A DNA stretch of 64,000 nt from positions 124,001-188,000 of the forward strand of contig JBDHVW010000001.1 of NCBI GenBank assembly GCA_039809865.1, given 5' to 3'. This stretch comes from QWHO01 sp039809865 (GTDB lineage Bacteria > Vulcanimicrobiota > Xenobia > Xenobiales > QWHO01). The notes beneath the pieces are model-generated. The model was given only the letters and a program-made list of their open reading frames with translations. It searched no databases and was not told where the DNA came from. Position numbers and translations under genes: made by a program. Shown one piece after another: positions 32,469 to 39,912 of this stretch (position 1 is its first letter; each line of letters begins with the position of its first letter).

Positions 32469-34076
32469 ATGAAGAACTATGACGCCATCATTGTTGGTGG
32501 GGGACACAACGGGCTCGTGGCAGCGGGCTACCTCGCCAAAGCCGGGCTGAAGGTGCTTGTCTGCGAGAAACGCTACGTTCTGGGGGGCTGCTCGGTCACC
32601 GAGGAGATCTACCCGGGCTTCCGCTTCTCGGTCTGCTCCTACGTCGTCAGCCTGCTGCGCCCCGAGATCATCCGAGACCTGGAATTGCCGAGGCACGGTC
32701 TCGAGATCCTCCCGCTGCCCAGCACGTTCTGTCCGCAGCCGGACGGCAAGCGCTACATCTTGCGCACCGACGACTCGATGGAGAGCTACCGCAACGTCGC
32801 GCAATTCTCGCGCAAGGACGCCGAGGCGCTGCCGCGCTTCGCGCGCCAGATGACCCGCATCTGCCGCTTCGTCAAGCCCATTCTCAGCATGGTCCCGCCC
32901 GACATGGACAGCTGGAATCCCAGCGAGCTGCTCAAGCTGCTCGAGCTCGGCAAAGGCTTCCGCGACATGGACGCCGACCTGCGCTACGACGTCATCAAGC
33001 TCTTTACGATGAGCGCGGTCGACTATCTCGAGGATTGGTTCGAGTCTCCCGAGCTGATCGCCAGCATGTCCGTCAGCGGCATCATCGGCACGTTTCTGGG
33101 CGTGCGTTCGCCGGGAACGGCCTACGTGCTCCTGCACCACTACATGGGCGAGATCGACGGAGTGTTCCGCGCCTGGGGCCTGCCGGTGGGCGGCACGGGG
33201 GGCATCTCGCTCTCCATCGCGCGCGCGGCCCAGAGCTACGGTGCCGAGATCCGCACCGAGGCCGGCATCAAGCAACTGCTGATGAAGGGCGATCAGGTGC
33301 AGGGCGTGGTGCTCGAGAACGGCGAGGAGATCCGCTCCAAGGTCGTGATGAGCTCCACCGACCCGTTTGTGACGTTCAAGAAGCTGGTGCCTTCGGGCAC
33401 ACTCGACCCCAAGCTGATGGACAGCCTCAAACACTACAAGTTCCGCGGGTCCTCGGGCAAGGTCAACATGGCGGTGGACCGCCTGCCCGAATTCGCCTGC
33501 CTGCCGGGCAACGGAAAGCACCTCAAGGGCGACATCTCGATCGCGCCCAGCGTGGAGTATCTCGAGCGCGCCTACGACGACGCCAAGTGGGGCAATTTCA
33601 GCCAGCGCCCGTTTATCAACGTGGTTATCCCGACGGTGAGCGACCCCAGCATGGCGCCTCCCGGCAAGCACGTCATCTCGTGCTTCGTGCAGTACGCCCC
33701 CTACAAGCTCAAGGACAAGAACTGGGACGACGAGCGTGAGAACTTCGGCGACGCCGTGGTGAACACTCTGGCGGAGTATATGCCGAACCTGAAGGAGTCG
33801 ATCCTGTATCGCCAGACCCTGACGCCGCTGGACATGGAGCGCGAGATGGGCATTACCGAAGGGAACATCTTCCACGGCGAGCTGTCGCTGGAGCAGATGT
33901 TCTTCTTGCGGCCCATCGCCGCCTGGGCGCGCTATCGCACGCCCGTCCAGGGCCTCTACCAGTGCGGCTCCGGGGTGCATCCCGGTGGCGGCATCATGGG
34001 AGCCCCGGGCGCCATCGGAGCCCGCGAGGTGCTCAAAGACCTGAAATCTGCCAGGCGCACGGCCTTAAGGAGTTAG
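32469..34076 (+). CDS. FAD-dependent oxidoreductase, phytoene desaturase/PYROXD2-like
   Basis: Product of 535 residues. The N-terminal FAD site is DAIIVGGGHNGLVAAGYLAKAG, followed by VCEKRYVLGGCSVTEE; near the C-terminus GLYQCGSGVHPGGGIMGAPG closes the FAD domain. The overall pattern matches the PYROXD2/CrtI-like amine-oxidase-fold family. AAGG lies 6 bases before the ATG at 32469. It is followed, after 1 base, by a second oxidoreductase gene and then a GcvT-like gene. No carotenoid genes are near, so a carotene-desaturase role is unlikely. Confidence 0.88.
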   Translation: MKNYDAIIVGGGHNGLVAAGYLAKAGLKVLVCEKRYVLGGCSVTEEIYPGFRFSVCSYVVSLLRPEIIRDLELPRHGLEILPLPSTFCPQPDGKRYILRTDDSMESYRNVAQFSRKDAEALPRFARQMTRICRFVKPILSMVPPDMDSWNPSELLKLLELGKGFRDMDADLRYDVIKLFTMSAVDYLEDWFESPELIASMSVSGIIGTFLGVRSPGTAYVLLHHYMGEIDGVFRAWGLPVGGTGGISLSIARAAQSYGAEIRTEAGIKQLLMKGDQVQGVVLENGEEIRSKVVMSSTDPFVTFKKLVPSGTLDPKLMDSLKHYKFRGSSGKVNMAVDRLPEFACLPGNGKHLKGDISIAPSVEYLERAYDDAKWGNFSQRPFINVVIPTVSDPSMAPPGKHVISCFVQYAPYKLKDKNWDDERENFGDAVVNTLAEYMPNLKESILYRQTLTPLDMEREMGITEGNIFHGELSLEQMFFLRPIAAWARYRTPVQGLYQCGSGVHPGGGIMGAPGAIGAREVLKDLKSARRTALRS

Positions 34077-34077
34077 C

Positions 34078-35697
34078 ATGGACATCGATACCCTCATCCT
34101 CGGCTCCGACCCCAACGCGCTTGCCTGCGCGGCCTCGCTGGCCAACCAGGGTCAGAAGGTGGTCATCCTGGAGAGCCGCATCGCCCCCGGCGCGCACTAC
34201 AGCAAGGAGGTCGGACTGCCCTGGCGCACGCCCTACCGCCCGCGCATGCGCCGCGAGCTGGGCCTGCTCGACGAGCCCGCGCTCGACCCGCAGGCCTTCT
34301 GTCCGCTCAAGGACGGCACCCATTTCACGCTCTGGAACGACGTGGAGAAGACTCGCCAGGAGATCGCCAGGATCTCCCAGGCCGACGCCCAGGCCTACGG
34401 TGGCTACAAGGCCTTCATGGACCGCATGATCGCCTTCGCCGAGCCGCTGCTCGACCAGACCCCGGTGGCCCCGGACGCCGCCCACTGGTCGTCCTTCGTG
34501 GACGCCGCCAATCTGGGCCTGCGTTTCAAGGGGCTCAACAAACAGGATGCTCTCAACCTGATGCGACTTGGTCCGATGTGCGCCCAGGACTTCTTGGAGG
34601 AGCACTTCCAGCACCCCGCCGTGGTGGGCGCGCTGGCCCTGCAGGGCTTCGAGGGCCGCTTCGCCGGTCCGCGCTCGCCCGGCACCGCGGCCACGCTCCT
34701 GTACCACCAGCTGGCCGGCCCGCGCGTGGCGATGGGCGCCGTGGTGGAGGACCTGGTGGCGGCGGGCGCCCGACGCGGCGTCGAGATTCGCACCGGCGTC
34801 AACATCGACTCCATCCTGATCGAGGTCGGTCGCTGCACCGGCGTGCGCACCAAAGACGGCAACACGGTGCGCGCCACCCGCGTGGTGAGCGCGCTCGACC
34901 CCAAGCGCACCTTCCTCGAGCTGGTGGCCCCGCTGGAGCTGCAGCCCGACTTCGTGCGCAACGTGGGCAACCTGAAGATGCGCGGGTCGACCGCGCTGGT
35001 GCAGCTGCGGTTCTCGCAGATGCCGACGTTCAAGTGCTTGAACGGCGAGGACCCCATGCCCTACCTCAAGGGCCGCATCCACTTCGGCCCGGACGTGGAC
35101 GTGCTCGAGCGCGCCTTCGACTGCGTGAAGTACGGCCAGATGTCGGACGAGCCGGTTCTGGAAGGGCGTTTCGTCGAACCTCTATTGCTGGCTTTGCGCG
35201 TGAAATTCGTGCCCTACGGCTGCACCGAAGACGTGGGCGAGCGCGTGCTGAAGACGCTCGAAGCCTATCTACCCGACGTGCGCAGCTGCGTGAAGGAAGT
35301 CACCGTCAAGACGCCCTCCGACCTCGAGAAGAGCTACGGGCTGACGGGCGGCCACCTGCACCAGGGCGAGCATAACCTGCACCAGTTGCACTTCTGCCGC
35401 CCGCTGCCGGGCCTGGCCGACTACAGCACGCCGGTCGACCGTCTTTTCCTGTGCGGCTCGGGCTGCCATCCGGGCGGCGTGGGCACGGGCGCGGCCGGTT
35501 TCAACGCGGCGCGCGAAATTCTGGCGACCAACCTGGAGCGCGCCAAATCGGCCGTTACGACGCCCGTGGGGGCGGGACTGGCGGTCGGCACGGGGGTGGC
35601 GCTGGCGGGCGTGGGGGCGCTGGTCGCCTCGATGATCCGCAAACCGAAGAAGGGAAAGGAGGCGAAGAACAATGGCCATCGGAAGCCCATTTCATGA
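34078..35697 (+). CDS. FAD oxidoreductase paralogue with degenerate FAD motif and C-terminal hydrophobic tail
   Basis: Product of 539 residues, clearly related to the preceding protein (GLYQCGSGVHPGG corresponds to RLFLCGSGCHPGG). Its N-terminal dinucleotide motif is altered (LILGSDPNALACAASLA in place of GxGxxG), so FAD binding may be weakened or shared with the partner. A hydrophobic Gly/Val-rich segment near the end, followed by a basic tail (RKPKKGKEAK), may anchor it to the membrane. It could be a heterodimer partner. The next gene overlaps it by 26 bases. Confidence 0.85.
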   Translation: MDIDTLILGSDPNALACAASLANQGQKVVILESRIAPGAHYSKEVGLPWRTPYRPRMRRELGLLDEPALDPQAFCPLKDGTHFTLWNDVEKTRQEIARISQADAQAYGGYKAFMDRMIAFAEPLLDQTPVAPDAAHWSSFVDAANLGLRFKGLNKQDALNLMRLGPMCAQDFLEEHFQHPAVVGALALQGFEGRFAGPRSPGTAATLLYHQLAGPRVAMGAVVEDLVAAGARRGVEIRTGVNIDSILIEVGRCTGVRTKDGNTVRATRVVSALDPKRTFLELVAPLELQPDFVRNVGNLKMRGSTALVQLRFSQMPTFKCLNGEDPMPYLKGRIHFGPDVDVLERAFDCVKYGQMSDEPVLEGRFVEPLLLALRVKFVPYGCTEDVGERVLKTLEAYLPDVRSCVKEVTVKTPSDLEKSYGLTGGHLHQGEHNLHQLHFCRPLPGLADYSTPVDRLFLCGSGCHPGGVGTGAAGFNAAREILATNLERAKSAVTTPVGAGLAVGTGVALAGVGALVASMIRKPKKGKEAKNNGHRKPIS

Positions 35698-36895
35698 GCG
35701 CACCTCGGCGCTGAACAAAGCCCAGAAGTGGAAGGAGTGGGGCGGCTACTTCGCCGCTGAGAAATACCAGTTCAACCACGACCAGGAGTATTACGCCTTC
35801 CGCGAGTCGGCCGGCCTGCTCGACGTCTCGCCCCTGTTCAAGTACGAGATCCGGGGCAAGGACGCGATCAAACTGATGAACCGCGTGCTGTGCCGCGACG
35901 TGACCCGCCTGAAGGACAACCAGGTGGCCTACACCTGCTGGTGCGACGAGCGCGGCAAGGTGCTCGACGACGGCACCGTGGCGCGTTTCTCGCCCGAGCG
36001 GTTCCGGTTGTTCTCGGCCCACCCGAATTACTACTGGTTGCTGCAGAACGCCGTCCGTCTGGACGTCGAGATCGAGGACATCAGTGCCGGGATGGGCGCC
36101 CTGGCCCTGCAGGGCCCGCAGGCCCGCAATATCCTGTCGCAGGTCATCGACGTGGACAAGCTGCGCTACTTCCACCAGGTGGTGGGCAAGGTGGACGGCT
36201 TCGAGGTCGTGGTCTCGCGCACGGGTTACACGGGCGACCTCGGCTACGAGCTGTTCGTGGACGCCGCCAACGCCAACAAGCTCTTCGACGCGGTCTGGAG
36301 CGCGGGCCAGCAGTACAACATCCTGCCGGCCGGCATCCTGGCGCTGGACATGGTGCGCGTCGAAGCCGGATTCATCATGATCGACGTCGACTTCCGCTCC
36401 AGCACGTATTGCGTGACCGACGAGCAGATGTCCACGCCCTTCGAGATCGGGCTGGGCTGGACCGTTCACATGGACAAGGGTCCGTTCATCGGCAAATCGG
36501 CGCTGGACAAGGAGAAGCGAGAGGGCTCGGGCTGGAGCCTGGTGGGCCTGGACATCTCGCTGACCGAGCTCGAGAAGCTGTTCGACGCCAAAGGCCTGCC
36601 TCTCGACCTCCCGGTTTCCACCTGGCGCGGCGTGGTGCCGCTCTTCGACGTGATCACCCACCGCCAGGTCGGCTATGCCACCAGCGGCGTCTGGTCGCCG
36701 ATCCTGAAGAAGTACATCGCCCTGGCCACGGTTCAGAGCCGCTACGCCAAGCTGGGCAGCACGGTGAAGATCGAAACCCTCATCGACACCGACCGCCGCC
36801 ACGTGAGCGCCAAAGTGGTGCAGAAACCGTTCTTCGACCCGGCCCGCAAGAAGTCGGTCGGAAAGGACGTGGCCCTGGTACCGGCGCTCGTCTGA
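35672..36895 (+). CDS. GcvT-like folate-dependent protein (aminomethyltransferase family)
   Basis: Product of 407 residues. The pattern AFRESAGLLDVSPLFKYEIRGKDAIKLMNRVL and GYTGDLGYELFVD is characteristic of the GcvT/YgfZ/dimethylglycine-dehydrogenase folate-binding fold. AAAGGAGG lies 8 bases before the ATG at 35672, inside the end of the preceding gene. With two FAD oxidoreductases it forms a set resembling oxidative demethylases, which pass a methyl group to tetrahydrofolate as formaldehyde equivalents. Substrate not known. Confidence 0.87.
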   Translation: MAIGSPFHERTSALNKAQKWKEWGGYFAAEKYQFNHDQEYYAFRESAGLLDVSPLFKYEIRGKDAIKLMNRVLCRDVTRLKDNQVAYTCWCDERGKVLDDGTVARFSPERFRLFSAHPNYYWLLQNAVRLDVEIEDISAGMGALALQGPQARNILSQVIDVDKLRYFHQVVGKVDGFEVVVSRTGYTGDLGYELFVDAANANKLFDAVWSAGQQYNILPAGILALDMVRVEAGFIMIDVDFRSSTYCVTDEQMSTPFEIGLGWTVHMDKGPFIGKSALDKEKREGSGWSLVGLDISLTELEKLFDAKGLPLDLPVSTWRGVVPLFDVITHRQVGYATSGVWSPILKKYIALATVQSRYAKLGSTVKIETLIDTDRRHVSAKVVQKPFFDPARKKSVGKDVALVPALV

Positions 36896-36900
36896 GTCGA

Positions 36901-36928
36901 AGTAGGGAGTAGGGAGTAGGGAGTAGGG
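36901..36928. repeat. Heptamer tandem repeat AGTAGGG, four units
   Basis: Four consecutive AGTAGGG units begin 5 bases after the stop codon of the GcvT-like gene. An inverted version (CTCCTACTCCCTACT) follows at 36957-36971, so the two could form a hairpin between the convergent genes. Confidence 0.85.
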
Positions 36929-36956
36929 AGGCTCGCTGCCAGGCCTCTTCCGGGCA

Positions 36957-36971
36957 CTCCTACTCCCTACT
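36957..36971. repeat. Inverted heptamer repeat (CCCTACT), about two units
   Basis: CTCCTACTCCCTACT, the reverse complement of the AGTAGGG array at 36901. Read on the minus strand, the TAG at 36969-36967 inside it is the stop codon of the lipoprotein gene that ends here. Confidence 0.7.
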
Positions 36972-37395
36972 GCGTTTTGGGGGCCGACCGAAGGATGAAA
37001 TCGGGCCGCCCTCCGAACCCGACCAGCTCCGCCCCGACGCCGGGGATCAAGTAGGCGTAGTTGCGTGGGAAGGGGGAGGTGCCCGGCCCCAACACGGCGC
37101 GGATCTCGGTGAAATTCTCGTTGACCGGGATCGCTTTGCCGTCGACCTCGATCGAGGGGGCTTCGATGGCGGAGACCATCTCGTTCCGGTATTCGAAGGT
37201 CCCAAAGTCGTAAGTGTCCCGGCGACGGTCGCCTACGTGCTGGACCGACTTCGGCTCCCCGACCTTCTGGACCACGGCGTCGCGCTGGGTGTAGAGCTCC
37301 ACGCCGTGAAGGGCGAAGCGGTGAGCGTCCCTGGGGGGCTGGTTGGACCCGCATGAGAGCGCCAGAATACTGACGGCGATGAGGAGAAAGCGCAT
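36967..37395 (-). CDS. Small lipoprotein, unknown
   Basis: Product of 142 residues. MRFLLIAVSILALSCG is a lipoprotein signal with lipobox LSC. The mature part (ALHGVELYTQRDAVVQKVGEPKSVQ, then RDTYDFGTFEY) has the small paired-repeat pattern also seen in the exported protein at 128-640. AGAAGG lies about 11 bases before the ATG at 37395. Its TAG stop lies within a heptamer repeat. Confidence 0.75.
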   Translation of the reverse strand: MRFLLIAVSILALSCGSNQPPRDAHRFALHGVELYTQRDAVVQKVGEPKSVQHVGDRRRDTYDFGTFEYRNEMVSAIEAPSIEVDGKAIPVNENFTEIRAVLGPGTSPFPRNYAYLIPGVGAELVGFGGRPDFILRSAPKTQ

Positions 37396-37433
37396 AGGAA
37401 TCGCCTTCTCGTTCACCCAGCCCGCTCCTTCAG

Positions 37434-37475
37434 AGTAGGGAGTAGGGAGTAGGGAGTAGGGAGTAGGGAGTAGGG
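37434..37475. repeat. Heptamer tandem repeat AGTAGGG, six units
   Basis: Six perfect AGTAGGG units and a partial seventh (AGTA). It lies upstream of the lipoprotein gene that starts at 37395 and downstream of the membrane-protein gene that ends at 37525. Confidence 0.9.
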
Positions 37476-37493
37476 AGTATCGTCTCTAGAGCT

Positions 37494-37522
37494 TCTCCCA
37501 TCTCCCATCTCCCATCTCCCTA
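37494..37522. repeat. Heptamer tandem repeat TCTCCCA, three units plus TCTCCCTA
   Basis: Three TCTCCCA units and a changed fourth (TCTCCCTA). Read on the other strand the unit is TGGGAGA, i.e. AGATGGG as in the array at 17826. It ends 3 bases before the end of the adjacent gene. Confidence 0.85.
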
Positions 37523-37524
37523 CT

Positions 37525-38193
37525 TCAGCCGGTGACCATCGTTTTCAACCCCGCCACGAGCCCCAGCACGATCAGAGCGGCGCCGCCGGCCATGGCGCCG
37601 TAGGCCAGACCGCCTGAGCTGGGCGAGCGGCCCTGCTCGAAAATGAGGGTGGTCTTGTCGAACTTGGGACAGTCGCTCTTGAGCATGTTCTCCTCTTGCG
37701 AGGTCAGCGACGTCACGTCGTTGACGATCATGCCGCCGATGTTGCCGGTGGGGAACTTCTCCGACTCGACCTCGCGCTTGATCTCGTCCAGGTTGTGATA
37801 GCGCTTGGTCTTGATGATGACCTTGATGGGCACGGCCCGGTAGAACTCCTCGTTGGTCACCTCGTCGATCCCGCCCTTGTGCTTGGCCGCGAGCTCCTCG
37901 AGAGTGGCCCGGACCTGCTTCTTGGAGACGATCGGGTAGAAGCAATAGTCGACCGAGTTCTTGTCCTTCTCGTCATGCGAGTAGATGAGCTGCTCGTAGA
38001 GCGGCTCGTGCTCTCCCAGGGTGCCGTAGATCTTGTCCGGCATTCCCCTGGCTTCGAGGTCGGCGACGTCCATGGCGACGGGTGCGCTACCAGCCTTGCT
38101 GGCCAGGCTGCGTTCGTTCCAGCCATACATGAACGCCGCCCCCCCGATGACCAGGAAGAAGATGAGAACGCGAAGCCCGCTCAGCACTCTCAT
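37525..38193 (-). CDS. Membrane-anchored protein, unknown, with two transmembrane helices
   Basis: Product of 222 residues. A transmembrane helix near the N-terminus (LRVLIFFLVIGGAAFMYGW), a charged extracytoplasmic region of about 150 residues, and a second helix at the C-terminus (GAMAGGAALIVLGLVAGL). No family recognised. The ATG at 38193 follows the stop codon of the upstream gene directly, so the two are co-translated. Confidence 0.75.
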   Translation of the reverse strand: MRVLSGLRVLIFFLVIGGAAFMYGWNERSLASKAGSAPVAMDVADLEARGMPDKIYGTLGEHEPLYEQLIYSHDEKDKNSVDYCFYPIVSKKQVRATLEELAAKHKGGIDEVTNEEFYRAVPIKVIIKTKRYHNLDEIKREVESEKFPTGNIGGMIVNDVTSLTSQEENMLKSDCPKFDKTTLIFEQGRSPSSGGLAYGAMAGGAALIVLGLVAGLKTMVTG

Positions 38194-38661
38194 CTAGTTG
38201 GCCTTGAAGCTGCTGAAGAGGCGGTTCGATTCGGCCTTGCCCACGGTCAGCAGGATATAGATGCGATTCTGGCTGGCCGACCGGCGCACCTGAGCCGAGA
38301 CGGGGTCGGCGTGCTCACCCATGGTGCCGACATACTGGTAGCCGTCCGCGATCTTGGTTTCGGAGGTCGTCTTGACCTGTGCGCCTTCGAAGAACTTCTC
38401 CGCGAAGAAGTGGGCCAGCTCGTCCTGCTTGGCGGGGTCCATCCCGGCCATGTCGGGCTCGTCCACGGCGGCCACCATGTAAAGGCCGGCGTCGCCCTTG
38501 GCGCCCCACAGCGTGATGCCGCCCTCGTCCTTGATCTTCTCGGGCTGCGAGGGCAGGTCCATCGAATATTTGCTATCCGGAGAGGTCCAGGCTTGCCACG
38601 TTTCGGCGTAGGCCACCCCGATCAAACAGAGCATAACCAGAAGTACCGTGAGTTTCCGCAT
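38194..38661 (-). CDS. Small exported protein, unknown
   Basis: Product of 155 residues with a signal peptide (MRKLTVLLVMLCLIGVAYA). The mature part begins TWQAWTSPDSKYSMDLPSQP, a pattern common in small exported proteins that bind or shield surfaces. No catalytic residues identified. It is followed immediately by the membrane-anchored gene at 37525-38193. Confidence 0.75.
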   Translation of the reverse strand: MRKLTVLLVMLCLIGVAYAETWQAWTSPDSKYSMDLPSQPEKIKDEGGITLWGAKGDAGLYMVAAVDEPDMAGMDPAKQDELAHFFAEKFFEGAQVKTTSETKIADGYQYVGTMGEHADPVSAQVRRSASQNRIYILLTVGKAESNRLFSSFKAN

Positions 38662-38667
38662 TGGAAC

Positions 38668-39849
38668 TTACTCCTTTCCCTGACTCGCGCGAACCGCGTG
38701 AGATGCGGTCGCGGCACTGGCATCCAGGCCAATCTTTTTGAAGGCGCCCTTGCGCGCCAGGCTTTCCACCGCGTAGCGCGAGGTGGAGATCACGTCGCAG
38801 TGAAACGGCTCGCGCGTGATCATGTCGGCCGCGTCATCGTGAAACACGCGGCACACGATGCGGCATGAGGTATTCATGTCGCGCACATGGTCTATAACCG
38901 GCAAGCTCTTGGAAAGGTTGTCGTCGGTCAACACGACCAGGTCGGCTTTGGGCACGTTGGCCTGCTCGAGCAGGTCGGAGTCGGCCGGCGGGCCGATCAG
39001 GATGGGGTGGTTGTCCATCAGATCTTCCACCACCGCCCGATTCTCCTCGATAAGGCGAAACTCGACGTTGAGGTCGGTCATGACCTTGACCAGACGTCGC
39101 CCCACCTGTCCGCCGCCCACGATCACGCAGTAGCGGGCGTTGTGTTTCGAGGCATAGTCCTTGAGAAACTCGGCCGCCATGCGCGAGGTCGAGACCACGG
39201 TGGCCGCGTAGCGCTTGCCCAGCACTTCGCCGATGTCGTCCTCGAAGACGCGCACAATAAGGGAGCAGCCCGGATTCATCTGGCGCACCAGGCTGGCCAC
39301 CACCGAGTTGGTCTCGAGGTCGTCGGCGGACAGCACGACCAGCCGGGCCGACTTGAGGTTGGCCGCCTCCAGGTCGGTGCGCTGGCGCCCGTTGCCCAGC
39401 ACCAGGGGGCGCTCCTGGCGGATCAGGTCCTCGACCAGCTCGCGATTGGGCTCGATGACGGCCACCGGAATGTTGTGCTGCTCGAGGAACTCCACGACGC
39501 GCTGGCCCAGGTGCGAGAAGCTCACCACCACGGCGTGATCGCTCAATTCGCCCGCCAGGATGCGGCAGGTGACCTCGGGGCGATAGCGGCGCTGGACGTC
39601 CACCATCACCACCCCGACCACGAGACCGAAGACGACAAAATCGGACATGTTCTGGTACCAGGTGCCCCAGGCGGAGGTATCGTCCTTGAAAAACGTCAGG
39701 ATCAGCAACGATTCGCCCAGGGGATGGCCCAGTCCGATCAGGACCACGAAGTTGCAAACGAACCACGCCAGTAACAGAAAGATAATCGTGCTGTTCTGAC
39801 GCAGGACCAGGGCGAGATGCAAACTGCGACTGCGTTTGCGATAATCCAC
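38668..39849 (-). CDS. Membrane protein with two RCK (TrkA-N) nucleotide-binding domains
   Basis: Product of 393 residues. Two hydrophobic segments at the N-terminus (about 22-42 and 70-85), the second possibly a re-entrant or pore region without a TVGYG filter, are followed by two RCK domains: HAVVVSFSHLGQRVVEFL (first, with a changed glycine motif) and YCVIVGGGQVGRRLVKVM (second, intact GGGQVG). RCK domains bind NAD or nucleotides, including cyclic-di-AMP, and gate potassium transport. A link with cdaA (46476) is plausible but is inference. Confidence 0.82.
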   Translation of the reverse strand: MDYRKRSRSLHLALVLRQNSTIIFLLLAWFVCNFVVLIGLGHPLGESLLILTFFKDDTSAWGTWYQNMSDFVVFGLVVGVVMVDVQRRYRPEVTCRILAGELSDHAVVVSFSHLGQRVVEFLEQHNIPVAVIEPNRELVEDLIRQERPLVLGNGRQRTDLEAANLKSARLVVLSADDLETNSVVASLVRQMNPGCSLIVRVFEDDIGEVLGKRYAATVVSTSRMAAEFLKDYASKHNARYCVIVGGGQVGRRLVKVMTDLNVEFRLIEENRAVVEDLMDNHPILIGPPADSDLLEQANVPKADLVVLTDDNLSKSLPVIDHVRDMNTSCRIVCRVFHDDAADMITREPFHCDVISTSRYAVESLARKGAFKKIGLDASAATASHAVRASQGKE

Positions 39850-39912
39850 GAGCGGCAGTTCGACTCGTCGCCTTTCAGGGCCTTTTCAGACTTCGGGATT
39901 AGAGTCGCCAGG

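Noticed and set aside
32469..36895. Carotenoid desaturase operon
   Set aside because: The oxidoreductases share the CrtI-like fold, but no phytoene synthase or other carotenoid gene is near, and the GcvT-like partner points elsewhere.
36901..37522. Heptamer arrays as CRISPR or insertion-sequence ends
   Set aside because: Period of seven bases without spacers, no transposase and no target duplications.
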